Below, piece by piece: positions 47,940-57,500 of a DNA stretch of 64,000 nt (within the stretch, counting starts at the first letter, position 1; each line of letters starts with the position of its first letter). The DNA lies in contig NZ_VTSR01000002.1 in assembly GCF_008329715.1 (NCBI RefSeq), forward strand, positions 62,001 through 126,000, written 5' to 3'. The translations under genes were made by a program, and so were the position numbers. The notes below the pieces were generated by a model, which searched no databases, was not told the DNA's origin, and saw only the letters and a program-made list of their open reading frames with translations. The stretch is from Gimesia chilikensis. Its GTDB lineage: Bacteria; Planctomycetota; Planctomycetia; Planctomycetales; Planctomycetaceae.

Positions 47940-49295
47940 TTAAACGGAACCAGTGCCCGGAATCCAGCTGGTTCCGGCCAGGGGGACTTTGGCCATCGCC
48001 GCTGCTTCAACAGTCAGCGCGGCCAGATCTTCTTTCTCCAGATGATGTACGTTCGACTTGCCGCAGGCCCGTGCCAGGGTCGTCAGTTCCATGTTCAGAA
48101 CCTGCAGATAATTCTTGAGGCGCTTCGCCCCGACCTCCGGAATCAACCGGGGTTCGAGTTCGGGATCCTGCGTGGTAATGCCCACCGGGCACTGTCCCGT
48201 ATGACAGTGATGGCAATAGCCGGGTGCCGTCCCCAGTTTTGCATAGTCCGCGGTGACGTCGACCTCTTCTCCGTCCGCCCGCTGATACGTATGATGATTG
48301 CAACCCAGCGCGACGAGCACACCCTGACCAATCGAAACCGCATCCGCCCCCAGTGCGAGCGCCTTGGCGACGTCGGCTCCCGTGCGGATGCCCCCCGAAA
48401 TAATCAGTTGAACTTCACCCAGCACGTTCATATCGCTGAGTGCTTCGACCGCCAGGGGCAACGCGGCCAGTGTCGGAATGCCCGTATGCTCGATGAAGAC
48501 CTGCTGCGTCGCCGCAGTCCCACCCTGCATCCCGTCAATCACCACCACATCCGCGCCCGCTTTGACCGCCAGCTTCACGTCCTCCCGCACTCGCGTCGCG
48601 CCCATCTTGACGTACACCGGAATCTTCCAGTCGGTGATCTCCCGCAGCTCTTCGATTTTGATTTTCAGATCATCGGGCCCCGTCCAGTCCGGATGCCGAC
48701 AGGCCGACCGCTGATCAATCCCTTCGGGCAGCGTCCGCATCTGAGCCACGCGGGGAGAAACCTTCTGCCCCAGCAGCATCCCCCCGCCTCCGGGTTTCGC
48801 ACCCTGTCCGAGCACCATCTCAATTGCATCCGCTTTTCGCAGATCATTGGGATTGAACCCGTAACGCGAAGGCAGACACTGATAGACTAAAGTTTTCGAC
48901 GATTCCCGCTCTTCCGGCGTCATTCCGCCGTCGCCCGTCGTCGTGGATGTTCCCATCTGCGTCGCCGCCTGACCCAACGCTTCTTTCACATTCGCAGAGA
49001 GCGAGCCAAAGCTCATCCCGGCAATGGTGATCGGAATCTCCAGCTCGATTGGCTGCTTCGCATATCGCGTGCCCAGCACCGTTTTCGATTCGCATTTCTC
49101 TCGGTAACCTTCCAGCGGATACCGCGACGCGGACGCGGAGAGAAAAATCAGATCGTCGAAGCTGGGCACACGCCGTTTCGCACCCATGCCGCGGATCTCG
49201 TACAGCCCGTACTCAGCGGCCTGCCGGATATAGGAGAGGGAATGCTCGTTGAAACTGGCACTCTCTTCGCGTTGAATCGACTTGTCCGAACTCAC
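47940..49295 (-). CDS. glxD: Glutamate-synthase-like FMN and iron-sulfur subunit (GlxD/MgsC)
   Basis: 451 residues, the FMN-binding synthase part of glutamate synthase as a separate protein. ITIAGMSFGSLSANVKEALGQAA and GTSTTTGDGGMTPEER are typical, as is KPGGGGMLLGQKV. VVIDGMQGGTAATQQVF and LIISGGIRTGADVAKALALGADAV bind FMN. YCHHCHTGQCPVGITTQDP gives the three Cys of a 3Fe-4S cluster. In this split enzyme the amidotransferase (glxB) and GXGXG (glxC) parts are coded just upstream. Together they transfer an amide nitrogen onto 2-oxoglutarate or, in methylotrophs (MgsC), make N-methylglutamate. The gap to glnT is 50 bases. Confidence 0.92.
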   Translation of the reverse strand: MSSDKSIQREESASFNEHSLSYIRQAAEYGLYEIRGMGAKRRVPSFDDLIFLSASASRYPLEGYREKCESKTVLGTRYAKQPIELEIPITIAGMSFGSLSANVKEALGQAATQMGTSTTTGDGGMTPEERESSKTLVYQCLPSRYGFNPNDLRKADAIEMVLGQGAKPGGGGMLLGQKVSPRVAQMRTLPEGIDQRSACRHPDWTGPDDLKIKIEELREITDWKIPVYVKMGATRVREDVKLAVKAGADVVVIDGMQGGTAATQQVFIEHTGIPTLAALPLAVEALSDMNVLGEVQLIISGGIRTGADVAKALALGADAVSIGQGVLVALGCNHHTYQRADGEEVDVTADYAKLGTAPGYCHHCHTGQCPVGITTQDPELEPRLIPEVGAKRLKNYLQVLNMELTTLARACGKSNVHHLEKEDLAALTVEAAAMAKVPLAGTSWIPGTGSV

Positions 49296-49333
49296 ACTTG
49301 CTCTCCGCTGCTGATTTCGTTGCAGTACGTTAT

Positions 49334-50026
49334 TTAATATTCCTGATGGGCGTCCGCATTCCAGTGATACAGACTGCGGGCCGAACTGACCCGTTTAAAT
49401 TCGCGGGCGTCAAAATTCATCTCTGCCCGGGACAGCAGTTCTGCGACCTTTTCAAAATCGTCTACCTGCATCTCTTCTTCTCGGGCGTCGGCACCAAAAC
49501 TGTGAATGGACCCGCGGACGTAGATCGTCGCTTCATACAGCGAATCACCCAGGTTCGGGCCGGCGTCTCCACAGACCACCAGCGTCCCCGCCTGTGCCAT
49601 GAAGGCAGAGAAGTGACCGACACTCCCCCCGACCACAATCTCAGTCCCTTTCAGCGAAATGCCGCAACGGGAAGAGGCGTCCCCTTCAATCACCAGGAGC
49701 CCGCCATGTCCCGAAGCCCCCGCACATTCAGACGCATGTCCTTTCACGTGGACCACGCCCGACATCATGTTCTCCGCCACACTCCAGCCGACGTTTCCGT
49801 GAATCGTCACCCGAGCCCGCTGATTCATTCCCGCGATGAAATAGCCCGCGTGCCCCAGGATATCGATATCCACTTCCGTATCCAGGCCGGCGGCAATGCT
49901 GTGCAGACCGTCGGGGTTCAGGATCTCCACCCGCGCCGGGCGTTCTTCCAGCAGTTCCCCATGCAGGTACTCGTTGACCTGGCGGACACTCAAGTCGGTT
50001 AAATCAAGCTGTTTCAGACTGACCAT
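49334..50026 (-). CDS. glxC: Glutamate-synthase-like GXGXG subunit (GlxC/MgsB)
   Basis: 230 residues made up mainly of the right-handed beta-helix known from the C-terminal part of glutamate synthase. Regular Gly-rich turns: GHAGYFIAGMNQRARVTIHGNVG, GVVHVKGHASECAGASGHGG, LLVIEGDASSRCGISLKG, GTLVVCGDAGPNLGDSLYEA. Such a subunit is structural and links the amidotransferase and synthase parts. Its start overlaps the end of glxB by 13 bases, so the two are translated together; glxD follows after 38 bases. As a separate gene this layout matches rhizobial glxBCD and methylotroph mgsABC. Confidence 0.92.
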   Translation of the reverse strand: MVSLKQLDLTDLSVRQVNEYLHGELLEERPARVEILNPDGLHSIAAGLDTEVDIDILGHAGYFIAGMNQRARVTIHGNVGWSVAENMMSGVVHVKGHASECAGASGHGGLLVIEGDASSRCGISLKGTEIVVGGSVGHFSAFMAQAGTLVVCGDAGPNLGDSLYEATIYVRGSIHSFGADAREEEMQVDDFEKVAELLSRAEMNFDAREFKRVSSARSLYHWNADAHQEY

Positions 50027-50907
50027 GAATAAATCTGTTCCGGAGCCGGCTCATACACGTGAGCATGTTTAATATCAGGCAGGTGTGCCAGGGAACGAAA
50101 TTCCGAACTGACGGCGACATAATCGTCCGTCTCCGCCACCACCGCAGGCTTGCAGGCAAAGGCATCCCGCACGAGCACCAGCTTGTCAGCGGTTGCCATC
50201 AGGAAGGTATAAAAGCCGTCCAGTTCCGACTGGGCGACTTCGATGGCGGTCTCCAGTGTATCCCCTTCCCGCATCCGCCATTCCAGAAAACGACAGCCCG
50301 CTTCCGTATCGTTATCCGTTTCAAAGGCGATTCCCAGGCTCTCCAGCTTCCTCCGCACACTGTAGGGGTTCGACAGCGAACCGTTATGCACCAGGCAGAA
50401 ATCCTCACCGGCCGTAAAGGGATGTGCATGAGCCGGCGAGACCGCTGATTCGGTCGCCATCCGAGTATGGCCGACAACGTGTGTGCCCACCATTTCGGTA
50501 AAGTGGAACCGCCGGGCAATCTCTTCGGGATGCCCTTCGTCTTTGAAGATTTCAATCGCGTGACCTGTCGAGAGCAGATGCACTTCGGGAAAGATCGAGG
50601 TCAGCCAGGGTTTAAAGATGTCCGGCTGGAGCTCGCTGATGAGCGACGCATGATTTTCGAGAGCGGCGACCGGCGCGGGCAGTCCCAGTTCCTGCTGACA
50701 GGATTCAGCCAGCGCCTGCCAGTCAAATTTGCGATCGCGGGTGGAGAGTGCAAACCGTCGGGAGGCTGGGAGTGGACGGTGAAACAGAGCCAGGCCTGCG
50801 GAGTCAGGTCCGCGGGTCGCCATGCATTCCAGCATGGGAGTGACGAGTTGTCCCAGACGTTCGCGATCAGCGTCGCGCCTGGCCAAAAAACCGACGATGC
50901 CACACAC
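50014..50907 (-). CDS. glxB: Class II glutamine amidotransferase subunit (GlxB/MgsA)
   Basis: About 297 residues. Class II amidotransferases need Cys as the first residue after Met removal. The frame opens with TTG at 50925, but a GTG at 50907 places Cys directly after the start (CGIVGFLARRDADRE), so GTG 50907 is taken. Further marks: RGPDSAGLALF, VGHTRMATESAVSPAHAHPF, DFCLVHNGSLSNPYSVR, and DNDTEAGCRFLEW. It releases ammonia from glutamine and passes it to the synthase subunit. First gene of the glxB-glxC-glxD-glnT set. No operator was recognised in the 245 bases before the next gene. Confidence 0.92.
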   Translation of the reverse strand: MCGIVGFLARRDADRERLGQLVTPMLECMATRGPDSAGLALFHRPLPASRRFALSTRDRKFDWQALAESCQQELGLPAPVAALENHASLISELQPDIFKPWLTSIFPEVHLLSTGHAIEIFKDEGHPEEIARRFHFTEMVGTHVVGHTRMATESAVSPAHAHPFTAGEDFCLVHNGSLSNPYSVRRKLESLGIAFETDNDTEAGCRFLEWRMREGDTLETAIEVAQSELDGFYTFLMATADKLVLVRDAFACKPAVVAETDDYVAVSSEFRSLAHLPDIKHAHVYEPAPEQIYSWSV

Positions 50908-51152
50908 GGACAACAACCCCGGCAAGAGCTCATTTCATGCGAGCGAAACACGAAATGTCAGATAGAAACCGTTCAGGCTTTCCACCCCCGAAGATACCAG
51001 ACCCGCCCCCCGGAACCAACTGAACCGTGAGTGATTTGTGATTTTTTTGGGTGGAGGTGGATTGAACGGGAAATAGACTTGTCCCGGTATGGTTTAAGAG
51101 TTCAACTATACAGTCAACAGACCAAAGCAACACCCCCCGGATTTAATCTGAC

Positions 51153-51908
51153 ATGGCACGCAACTGGACTCGTGAAGAACTGATTCTGGCAATGAGCCTG
51201 TATTGCCGCTTACCATTCGGGAAGTATCATAATCGTAATCAAGATGTGATTAAGTTGGCTCAGTCTATTGGTCGATCAGCCTCCAGTGTTGCCATGAAAC
51301 TGAGTAACCTGGCTTCTCTTGATCCCTATCATCAGGAGCGGGGTGTCAAAGGACTCTCAGGAGCGTCTAACGCGGACCGCGCGATCTGGCAGGAATTCCA
51401 CTCTGACTGGGAAGGCCTGGCTAATGAGAGTCAGCGCCTGGAACAAGAGTTGAATCTTATTCCGGAAGAGCCTGCCGAGGAAGTGGTCCAATTCGAGGGA
51501 GAAACCGAATCTACGCGTGTGACCAAAGTGCGGCGTGCACAACGTTTCTTCCGTTCAACGGTCCTGGCATCTTACGACTACCGATGCTGTGTGACGCAAC
51601 TCGAGATCAAGGACCTTTTGATAGCGAGTCACATCATTCCCTGGAGTGAAGATCCTGCGAAACGAGCCGACCCCCACAATGGTCTTTTTCTGAATTCTCT
51701 CCACGATAAAGCCTTCGATCGCGGTCTGATGACATTGGATGAGGACTATCGTCTGGTTTATTCGCAGCAGATTCGTGATGCCTGCACAGGAGAAGCCATG
51801 AACCGCTTCTTTAAACCGTATGAGGGCCAACACATTTATTTCCCATCGCGTTTCCGTCCGGACCAGGAAGCACTTCAAAGACATCGAAATCAAATCTTTG
51901 TTGCATAA
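51153..51908 (+). CDS. HNH endonuclease, stand-alone
   Basis: 251 residues. The N-terminal 75 or so (RNWTREELILAMSLYCRLPFGKYHNRN, then RSASSVAMKLSNLASLDP) look like a DNA-binding helical domain found in front of such nucleases. The C-terminal half is an HNH-2-type nuclease: YDYRCCVTQLEIKDLLIASHIIPWSEDPAKRADPHNGLFLNSLHDKAFDRGLMTL, with SHI and PW, the central Asn and the HDxAFD end. No methylase or other restriction gene lies beside it. It may be a restriction or phage-defence nuclease of the McrA-like kind. Both neighbours are unrelated metabolic genes. Confidence 0.88.
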   Translation: MARNWTREELILAMSLYCRLPFGKYHNRNQDVIKLAQSIGRSASSVAMKLSNLASLDPYHQERGVKGLSGASNADRAIWQEFHSDWEGLANESQRLEQELNLIPEEPAEEVVQFEGETESTRVTKVRRAQRFFRSTVLASYDYRCCVTQLEIKDLLIASHIIPWSEDPAKRADPHNGLFLNSLHDKAFDRGLMTLDEDYRLVYSQQIRDACTGEAMNRFFKPYEGQHIYFPSRFRPDQEALQRHRNQIFVA

Positions 51909-51976
51909 GCCTGTTTTCTGCGCCATGATAAGGGTTACAGCACTAATCAGATTCTCTGTCATCAGAAAGCCCACCC

Positions 51977-53254
51977 ATGCCTCTCAACCGTCGTGATTTC
52001 CTCCACACTTCTCTCTGTTCTCTGGCTGCGGCTTCTGCTGCGGCTTCTGCTGCGGGGACAGCTTCATTGCAGGCTGCGGACTCAAAGCCCCTGATCGGCT
52101 CCATTTCGAAAGAAACGCTCTTTCGCAATCGCGATGGGGCCGGCGTCACCTGGTTTCATCCGCGGGGATGTATGATTCCCGGGGCCGAGGGGAATGCGAC
52201 GTTTCTGTTGAACCTGCAGGAGATTGGCGGCTCCGATTACTTCGGGCAGGTGCACTGGACTGAATCAACGGACAAGGGCAAGAGCTGGAAAGAGCCGGCA
52301 CCCATTTCCGCACTCGGTCGGGATCCGGTCAAGGAGCATCCCGGTCTTAAAGCGGGCGTCTGTGATGTGACGCCGCAGTATCATCCGCAGACCGGAACTG
52401 TGCTCGCGTTGGGGCATGTCGTCTTCTATCGCGGTCCCCACTTTGCCCGCGGCGATCAGCTGGCACGCTACCCTGTCTACGTCACGCGAGACAAAGACGG
52501 CCAGTGGTCAGAACGTAAGATCCTGCAGTGGGATGATCCCCGCGGTGCCGAGATCTATACCAATAATTGTGGACAGCGACTCGTGATGCCCGACGGCGAT
52601 ATCCTGATGTCCTTCACCTTCGGCGCAGGCAAACAGCCCCGCATGGTGGCTGGCGTACGCTGTGCCTTTGACGGCACGACACTCAAGATTCGTGAAGTCG
52701 GTCCGCCCCTGGAGAACAAAGTCGGCCGGGGTCTGCTCGAACCGTCCATCGCCCGCTTTGATAATCAATACTTCATGACGATTCGCGCCGAAGACGGACA
52801 CGGCTACGTTGCGGTCAGCCCGGATGGTTTGAATTATCAGCGAAAGACCGCCTGGGCGTTTGACGACGGTACGCCGATCGGCATGTCCACCACGCAGCAG
52901 CACTGGCTCACACATTCCGACGGACTGTTCCTGGTCTACACCCGTAAAGATGAGACAAACAAAAACATCATCCGCTGGCGATCTCCACTCTGGGTGGCCC
53001 AGGTTGATCCGGAAAAGCTCTGCCTGATCCGCGACACCGAACGTGTCGCCCTGCCGCTCGTCGGGGACGGCGTGAACGATCCCAACAATGTCGCGCTGAT
53101 GGGGAACTTCGACGTCACCAACATTAGCCCGGACGAATCGTGTGTGACCGTCGGTGAATGGATGCCGCGGAACAAGGCCAAAGGCGATCTGCTGCTGGGA
53201 CGCATCCAATGGAATCAGCCCAACCGCAGCGTGCCGGACTTTGTGAAATCCTGA
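51977..53254 (+). CDS. Tat-exported sialidase-like (BNR) protein
   Basis: 425 residues. Tat leader LNRRDFLHTSLCSLAAAS at the start, extended by an Ala/Ser run. The body is a six-bladed propeller of the sialidase-like kind: WTESTDKGKSWKEPAP is a clear Asp-box (S-x-D-x-G-x-x-W), with others degraded (YVAVSPDGLNYQRK, VTRDKDGQWSERK). RGCMIPGAEG and LEPSIARFDNQYFMTIRAEDG may hold parts of the active or binding site. It could be an exo-sialidase or, more often in planctomycetes, an uncharacterised glycan-active protein. No clear ribosome binding site precedes the ATG. It stands as a single gene. Confidence 0.83.
   Translation: MPLNRRDFLHTSLCSLAAASAAASAAGTASLQAADSKPLIGSISKETLFRNRDGAGVTWFHPRGCMIPGAEGNATFLLNLQEIGGSDYFGQVHWTESTDKGKSWKEPAPISALGRDPVKEHPGLKAGVCDVTPQYHPQTGTVLALGHVVFYRGPHFARGDQLARYPVYVTRDKDGQWSERKILQWDDPRGAEIYTNNCGQRLVMPDGDILMSFTFGAGKQPRMVAGVRCAFDGTTLKIREVGPPLENKVGRGLLEPSIARFDNQYFMTIRAEDGHGYVAVSPDGLNYQRKTAWAFDDGTPIGMSTTQQHWLTHSDGLFLVYTRKDETNKNIIRWRSPLWVAQVDPEKLCLIRDTERVALPLVGDGVNDPNNVALMGNFDVTNISPDESCVTVGEWMPRNKAKGDLLLGRIQWNQPNRSVPDFVKS
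52025..52055 (+). repeat. 12-base tandem repeat inside a Tat leader
   Basis: GCTGCGGCTTCT in 2.6 copies (52025-52036, 52037-52048, then GCTGCGG). It codes for Ala-Ala-Ser-Ala units, so changes in copy number keep the frame and only change leader length. Confidence 0.85.
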
Positions 53255-53275
53255 GTCCCTGTTGAGATTCCCGTT

Positions 53276-54373
53276 TCAGGAAGCGCTGCTTTCCGCCAGT
53301 GAAGGATAGTCGACATAGCCCTCTGGACCCGCAGAGTAGTACGTGTTCGGATCGGGATCATTCAGGCTGGCGTCGGTCCGCAATCGCTCCGGCAGATCGG
53401 GATTGGCGATGAACTTCTGGCCAAAAGCGATGGCATCCGCCTCCCCTTTTTCGATGGCCTCTGTCGCAGAAACACTGTCATATCCGCCGTTCGTGATCAA
53501 CACTCCCTGGTAAACCTCGCGGATAACGGGAGTCACACGCGGTACATCTGGATTATAGAGCCGCCCCGGCTGAATGGCTTCAGCGGTATGGACGTAGGCC
53601 AGCCCATATTGATTCAGTGCCTCAGCAACCTGAGAGTATAAGGCGATCGGATCGCTGTCCTCCATGCCTTTATCGTTCATTGTTGGACTGAGCCGTAACC
53701 CGGTTCGGTCTGCAGACCAGGCCTCGACCACCGCTTCAATCACTCCTTGCAGAAAACGCATGCGGTTCTCTATGGAGCCCCCAAATTCGTCGGTCCGCTG
53801 GTTCGAAGAATCACGCAGGAACTGATCGATCAGGTAACCGTTTGCGCCATGAATCTCCACACCATCAAAGCCTGCGGAACGCGCCCGTCTGGTGGCGGTA
53901 GCATAGTCTTCATAGATGGCGTCGATTTCTGAAAAGCTCAACTCACGTGGCACAACATAAGGCTGCTTTCCCGTTGGTGTGTGGGCATCCCCCTGAACTG
54001 CGATCGGGCTGGGGGCGACTGGCAACTGACCGTTGTGATAATCGGGATGCGACTGCCGTCCCATGTGCCAGAGTTGCAGGAAGATCCGACCACCGGCGGC
54101 ATGCACTGCACTGGTGACTTCGCGCCAGCCAGCTTCCTGTTCGTTGGTGTACAACGCAGGGGCACCGTGCCAGCCGTAACCCTGGGCACTGATGGCGGTC
54201 GCTTCAGAAATAATCAGACCGGCAGAGGCCCGTTGCGTGTAATACTCAACCATTAACGGGTTGGGAACACGGTCTGTGGCCCGAGCCCGTGTGAGCGGTG
54301 CCATGAGAATCCGGTTGGGTAGAGTCAACGCGCCTACAGTAAGTGGCTGAAACAAAACCTCGTAATCGCTCAT
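53276..54373 (-). CDS. Old yellow enzyme family flavin oxidoreductase (NemA/XenB-like)
   Basis: 365 residues. Marks of old yellow enzyme: PLTVGALTLPNRILMAPLTRAR at the start, IFLQLWHMGRQSHPDY, GFDGVEIHGANGYLIDQFLRDSSNQRTDEFGGSIENRMRF with the substrate-binding His-x-x-Asn pair, then GGYDSVSATEAIEKGEADAIAFGQKFIANPDL for FMN phosphate binding. Thr (APLT) at the flavin site puts it in the classical subgroup. It reduces activated alkenes, nitro compounds or N-ethylmaleimide with NAD(P)H and is often induced by electrophiles. GAGGGG stands seven bases before the ATG. The 160-base upstream gap holds palindromes at 54460-54488. Confidence 0.95.
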   Translation of the reverse strand: MSDYEVLFQPLTVGALTLPNRILMAPLTRARATDRVPNPLMVEYYTQRASAGLIISEATAISAQGYGWHGAPALYTNEQEAGWREVTSAVHAAGGRIFLQLWHMGRQSHPDYHNGQLPVAPSPIAVQGDAHTPTGKQPYVVPRELSFSEIDAIYEDYATATRRARSAGFDGVEIHGANGYLIDQFLRDSSNQRTDEFGGSIENRMRFLQGVIEAVVEAWSADRTGLRLSPTMNDKGMEDSDPIALYSQVAEALNQYGLAYVHTAEAIQPGRLYNPDVPRVTPVIREVYQGVLITNGGYDSVSATEAIEKGEADAIAFGQKFIANPDLPERLRTDASLNDPDPNTYYSAGPEGYVDYPSLAESSAS

Positions 54374-54459
54374 GATATTCCCCTCGCAAAAAGTCCATGC
54401 TGCGGCTGTTTCAGAGAGACATCTAAAGTATCAGCCGCTCTTTCTCTTCGTGGGGAATG

Positions 54460-54488
54460 CTATGCACGCATAGTTTACGTGTCAACTA
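54460..54488. promoter_or_regulatory. Two small palindromes upstream of the old yellow enzyme gene
   Basis: CTATGC-AC-GCATAG (54460-54473) is a perfect 6-bp inverted repeat. It is followed by TAGTT (54471-54475) and AACTA (54484-54488). Such sites upstream of old yellow enzymes often bind TetR-, HxlR- or LysR-type regulators; none is encoded nearby. Confidence 0.35.
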
Positions 54489-54532
54489 TATTGTTCGGGA
54501 ATTAATATTGGCCCTGTGTATCAATCCGCTGA

Positions 54533-57500
54533 CTATTCCAACAGTTCCACCCGCCAGATCAGCCGTTGCTGTTTCTGAGTGGTTGCGCGGTTAAACAGAT
54601 CCAGTTCTGTTTTTCCTGTGCGGGAGATCGGGACACCTGCAACCGATGGTACGTCGGCGACGGGGACACGGGGCACCATCAATGACTCTTTCGTCGAATC
54701 ATCAATCCACAGATTTGCTGCTGACTGGCTCTCTTCTTTCTCATCGTCAGCTAGTTGCAGTTGCAGATTATGCTGACCGGCAGGCAGTTCCCGGGTGAAA
54801 TACTCTGTCTCGACCGGCTTCTCCCCGGATTCATCCATAGAGAACAACCTCACTCTGGCAGTCTGACCTTTCGGAATGACGCAATTCCAGGCATGCCAGT
54901 TTTTATAGGCACGACGACCACCGGCTACAATCAGTTCGCCGGGTTCCACTTCAAGCGGTTTGAACTGGTGCGAGTTCTGGAGGTCAACCTTGTAGAGAGG
55001 TTTATCGTCCACACTTTCCTGAACCGGCGCAATGAACTGATCGCGAACACCATCCCAGAACAGCTTCCGTGGTGTCAGGGTCCCATTGGGCAACACGCCG
55101 CAGACAAGATGTTCCAGATCTTTCCCATTAAATTTCAAATCGAGATAACCAAATTCTGCCAGTGGTTTTGAGGGCCCGGGCTTGCCACTCCAGCCGGTTG
55201 CATTCGCATAGCCATAAAAGGTAAGCGCTGGTTTGTCTTCCTTACCGAGTTGGTACCAGCGCTGGATGTATTCAAAGGGACCGTGCGGTTCAAACGCAGA
55301 GGTCGAGATAAAATAATCGTCGGTCCCACCCAGGTTAGAGAGCATCAGGTTATTGTAACTGCCGCTGGAAGATGCCCAGCCACCCAGCGTTCGGATCAGT
55401 GTACCTTCCGGATTAAAAATAAACGCTGCCTGGGGAGGAAATCGTTGTTTCGGTTTCACGTCCCAGCTGGCACCACGGGGACGGACTTCACAGAGCACAA
55501 CCACACGCTCACCCTGGTCAGTGGGAAGCGTCGTAATGGGAACCCGTTCCGATCTTCTGCTGCTGTCAGTTCCTACCAGGTTCCACTTGCTCGAAAAATT
55601 TAGCGGTGTGGCCGCATCGAAGTCGTTCAAAGAGAGCAACTGCTTCAACACGATCAGGGACGCTTGTTTCTGCAACTGTTGAATCAATACTTGCGGGGAG
55701 TTGCTCAACAGTTCCGAAGACTGCAGGTAATCGACCGCAACATCATAGAACGCATATTTCTCTTTTGGCTTTTCATCTGAGACGGTCAGCACCACCACCC
55801 GTCCGTCGGCTTCGCGTGGAATAATCAGACGCTTGCGTTGCACATACGCGTCCTGCCCTTTCTGTTCGATGCGTCCCTGTATCGTAATCCGCAGACGGGA
55901 AACCGCTTCTCCATTCACTTCCAGGGGAACACGTAGCTGTACGTTGCCGTCCTTATCCGATTCCCCTGTCGCCAGGGGGCCAAACCGCTGTGAAGCCCAG
56001 AGTTGCCAGTCGTCGGGGGCATTTTCAAATGCAATCTCGCTGACGGTAATTTTGATATCGGATACCGGTTCCGCATGACGATTGACAACCATTATTTTTC
56101 GAGGCGAACTGGGTACATACTTCTCCATGGTAATTGTGCGCCGCAGCGTCTGACCACCTGCCAGATCAATCAGCGCATAGCGTGAAGGATCGTCGAGGGA
56201 AGAGGTTGGATAGACGGGCATCTGATAACCGTCGGCGGTAACTTTGTACGACTCCCGATCGTCGGCGGGCAGATTTCGGACCCGGGCGATACCCTCTGCA
56301 TCGGTTTTGACGCGCAGAAAGGTCTCTTGTGCCCACTCTAAGCGCTGCTTACGTGCCTCCTTATCAGGAGCGATGATTTGGTTTGCCATCGACCAGACTT
56401 CCGTGGCAGGAATAAACAGCTTCCCTCCAAAAAACAGCCCGTTGGGATTGAATTTGACTTCGGCGCCTTCGATGGGCTGGCCGATGGGGTCGACCACTTT
56501 GACATCCAGGGAAGTGGTTGGCGTGCAGGGAAGTTCCACTTCCGTCTTATACAGTCCCTGCGTGAGCGGAAACAGGTGCGGCCAGAAGGCATCGTGTCGT
56601 TCGAAGGCATTGTCGAGGACGGAAGCTTTCCCGGCGTCATGCAGCTTCAGGTAATTTTTCAATTCCTCGGGCGTTGGTCGCGTCGACTGATAACCATCAA
56701 CCAGGGCGAAGAGCTGTACGTGCCCCCCGGTCGGCAGGGAATCGAATTCAAACGTCCCATCTTCTTTGACGGGCGCAGTCTGCTGCCAGGTCCAGCCACC
56801 GACGATCTTGTGATCGAGTCCTTCATCTATGTAAAGTTCCACACACCCGTTATTAATGGGCCGCGGCACCGAGTCGTCCAGGCGACCTTCCAGACGGATG
56901 CCCGGTTCCAGAATCGCCACGATGGTCCCGTCTTTTTCCACCTGTTTCGGGTTGGTTACATCAATCAGATGACTGAACAGAACGGGGCCCTCTTCTTTTC
57001 TCGCTACTACACGCATCCAGCGGCGGTCCAGTTTGACAACTGGAGAAGTAAAGTAACCGAGCCGCCGGGCATCCTGTTTGAACTCACGTCCGATCACACG
57101 ATTGTTTTCCAGCAGGGGGTAGGCCTCGGGCAGCAGCTGGCCTTGAGTATCGACCGCTTTCACACGAATGATGCGTCCCGGCTGCAGAACCAGCTTCGGG
57201 TTGCCGTTGAGCGAATATTGCGTGCCCGCTTTGGCATAGCCTTCAGCCTCGGCGGAGATCTGTGCCCGGGCGGCTCCCTCCGGAACCTGAATTGTGACCT
57301 CCCCCTTCTGATTCGTAATGGGAGGATTGATCGTGATTTTCCCCAGCATGTCTCCTTCATTATCTTCCCACCAGCCGACACGGACCTTGGCGCCGGCAAT
57401 GGGGCGATCCTGTTCGTCGACAACCGTCACGATTTTTGGCGATGTCTGCTTCAGGTTAATATCGGGTTTCCCCGGTTTTCTCACCTTGCGGACAGCCGGT

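Noticed and set aside
47871-48890. Plus-strand frame of 339 codons opposite glxD
   Set aside because: Antisense shadow of glxD, whose FMN and Cys motifs are clear.
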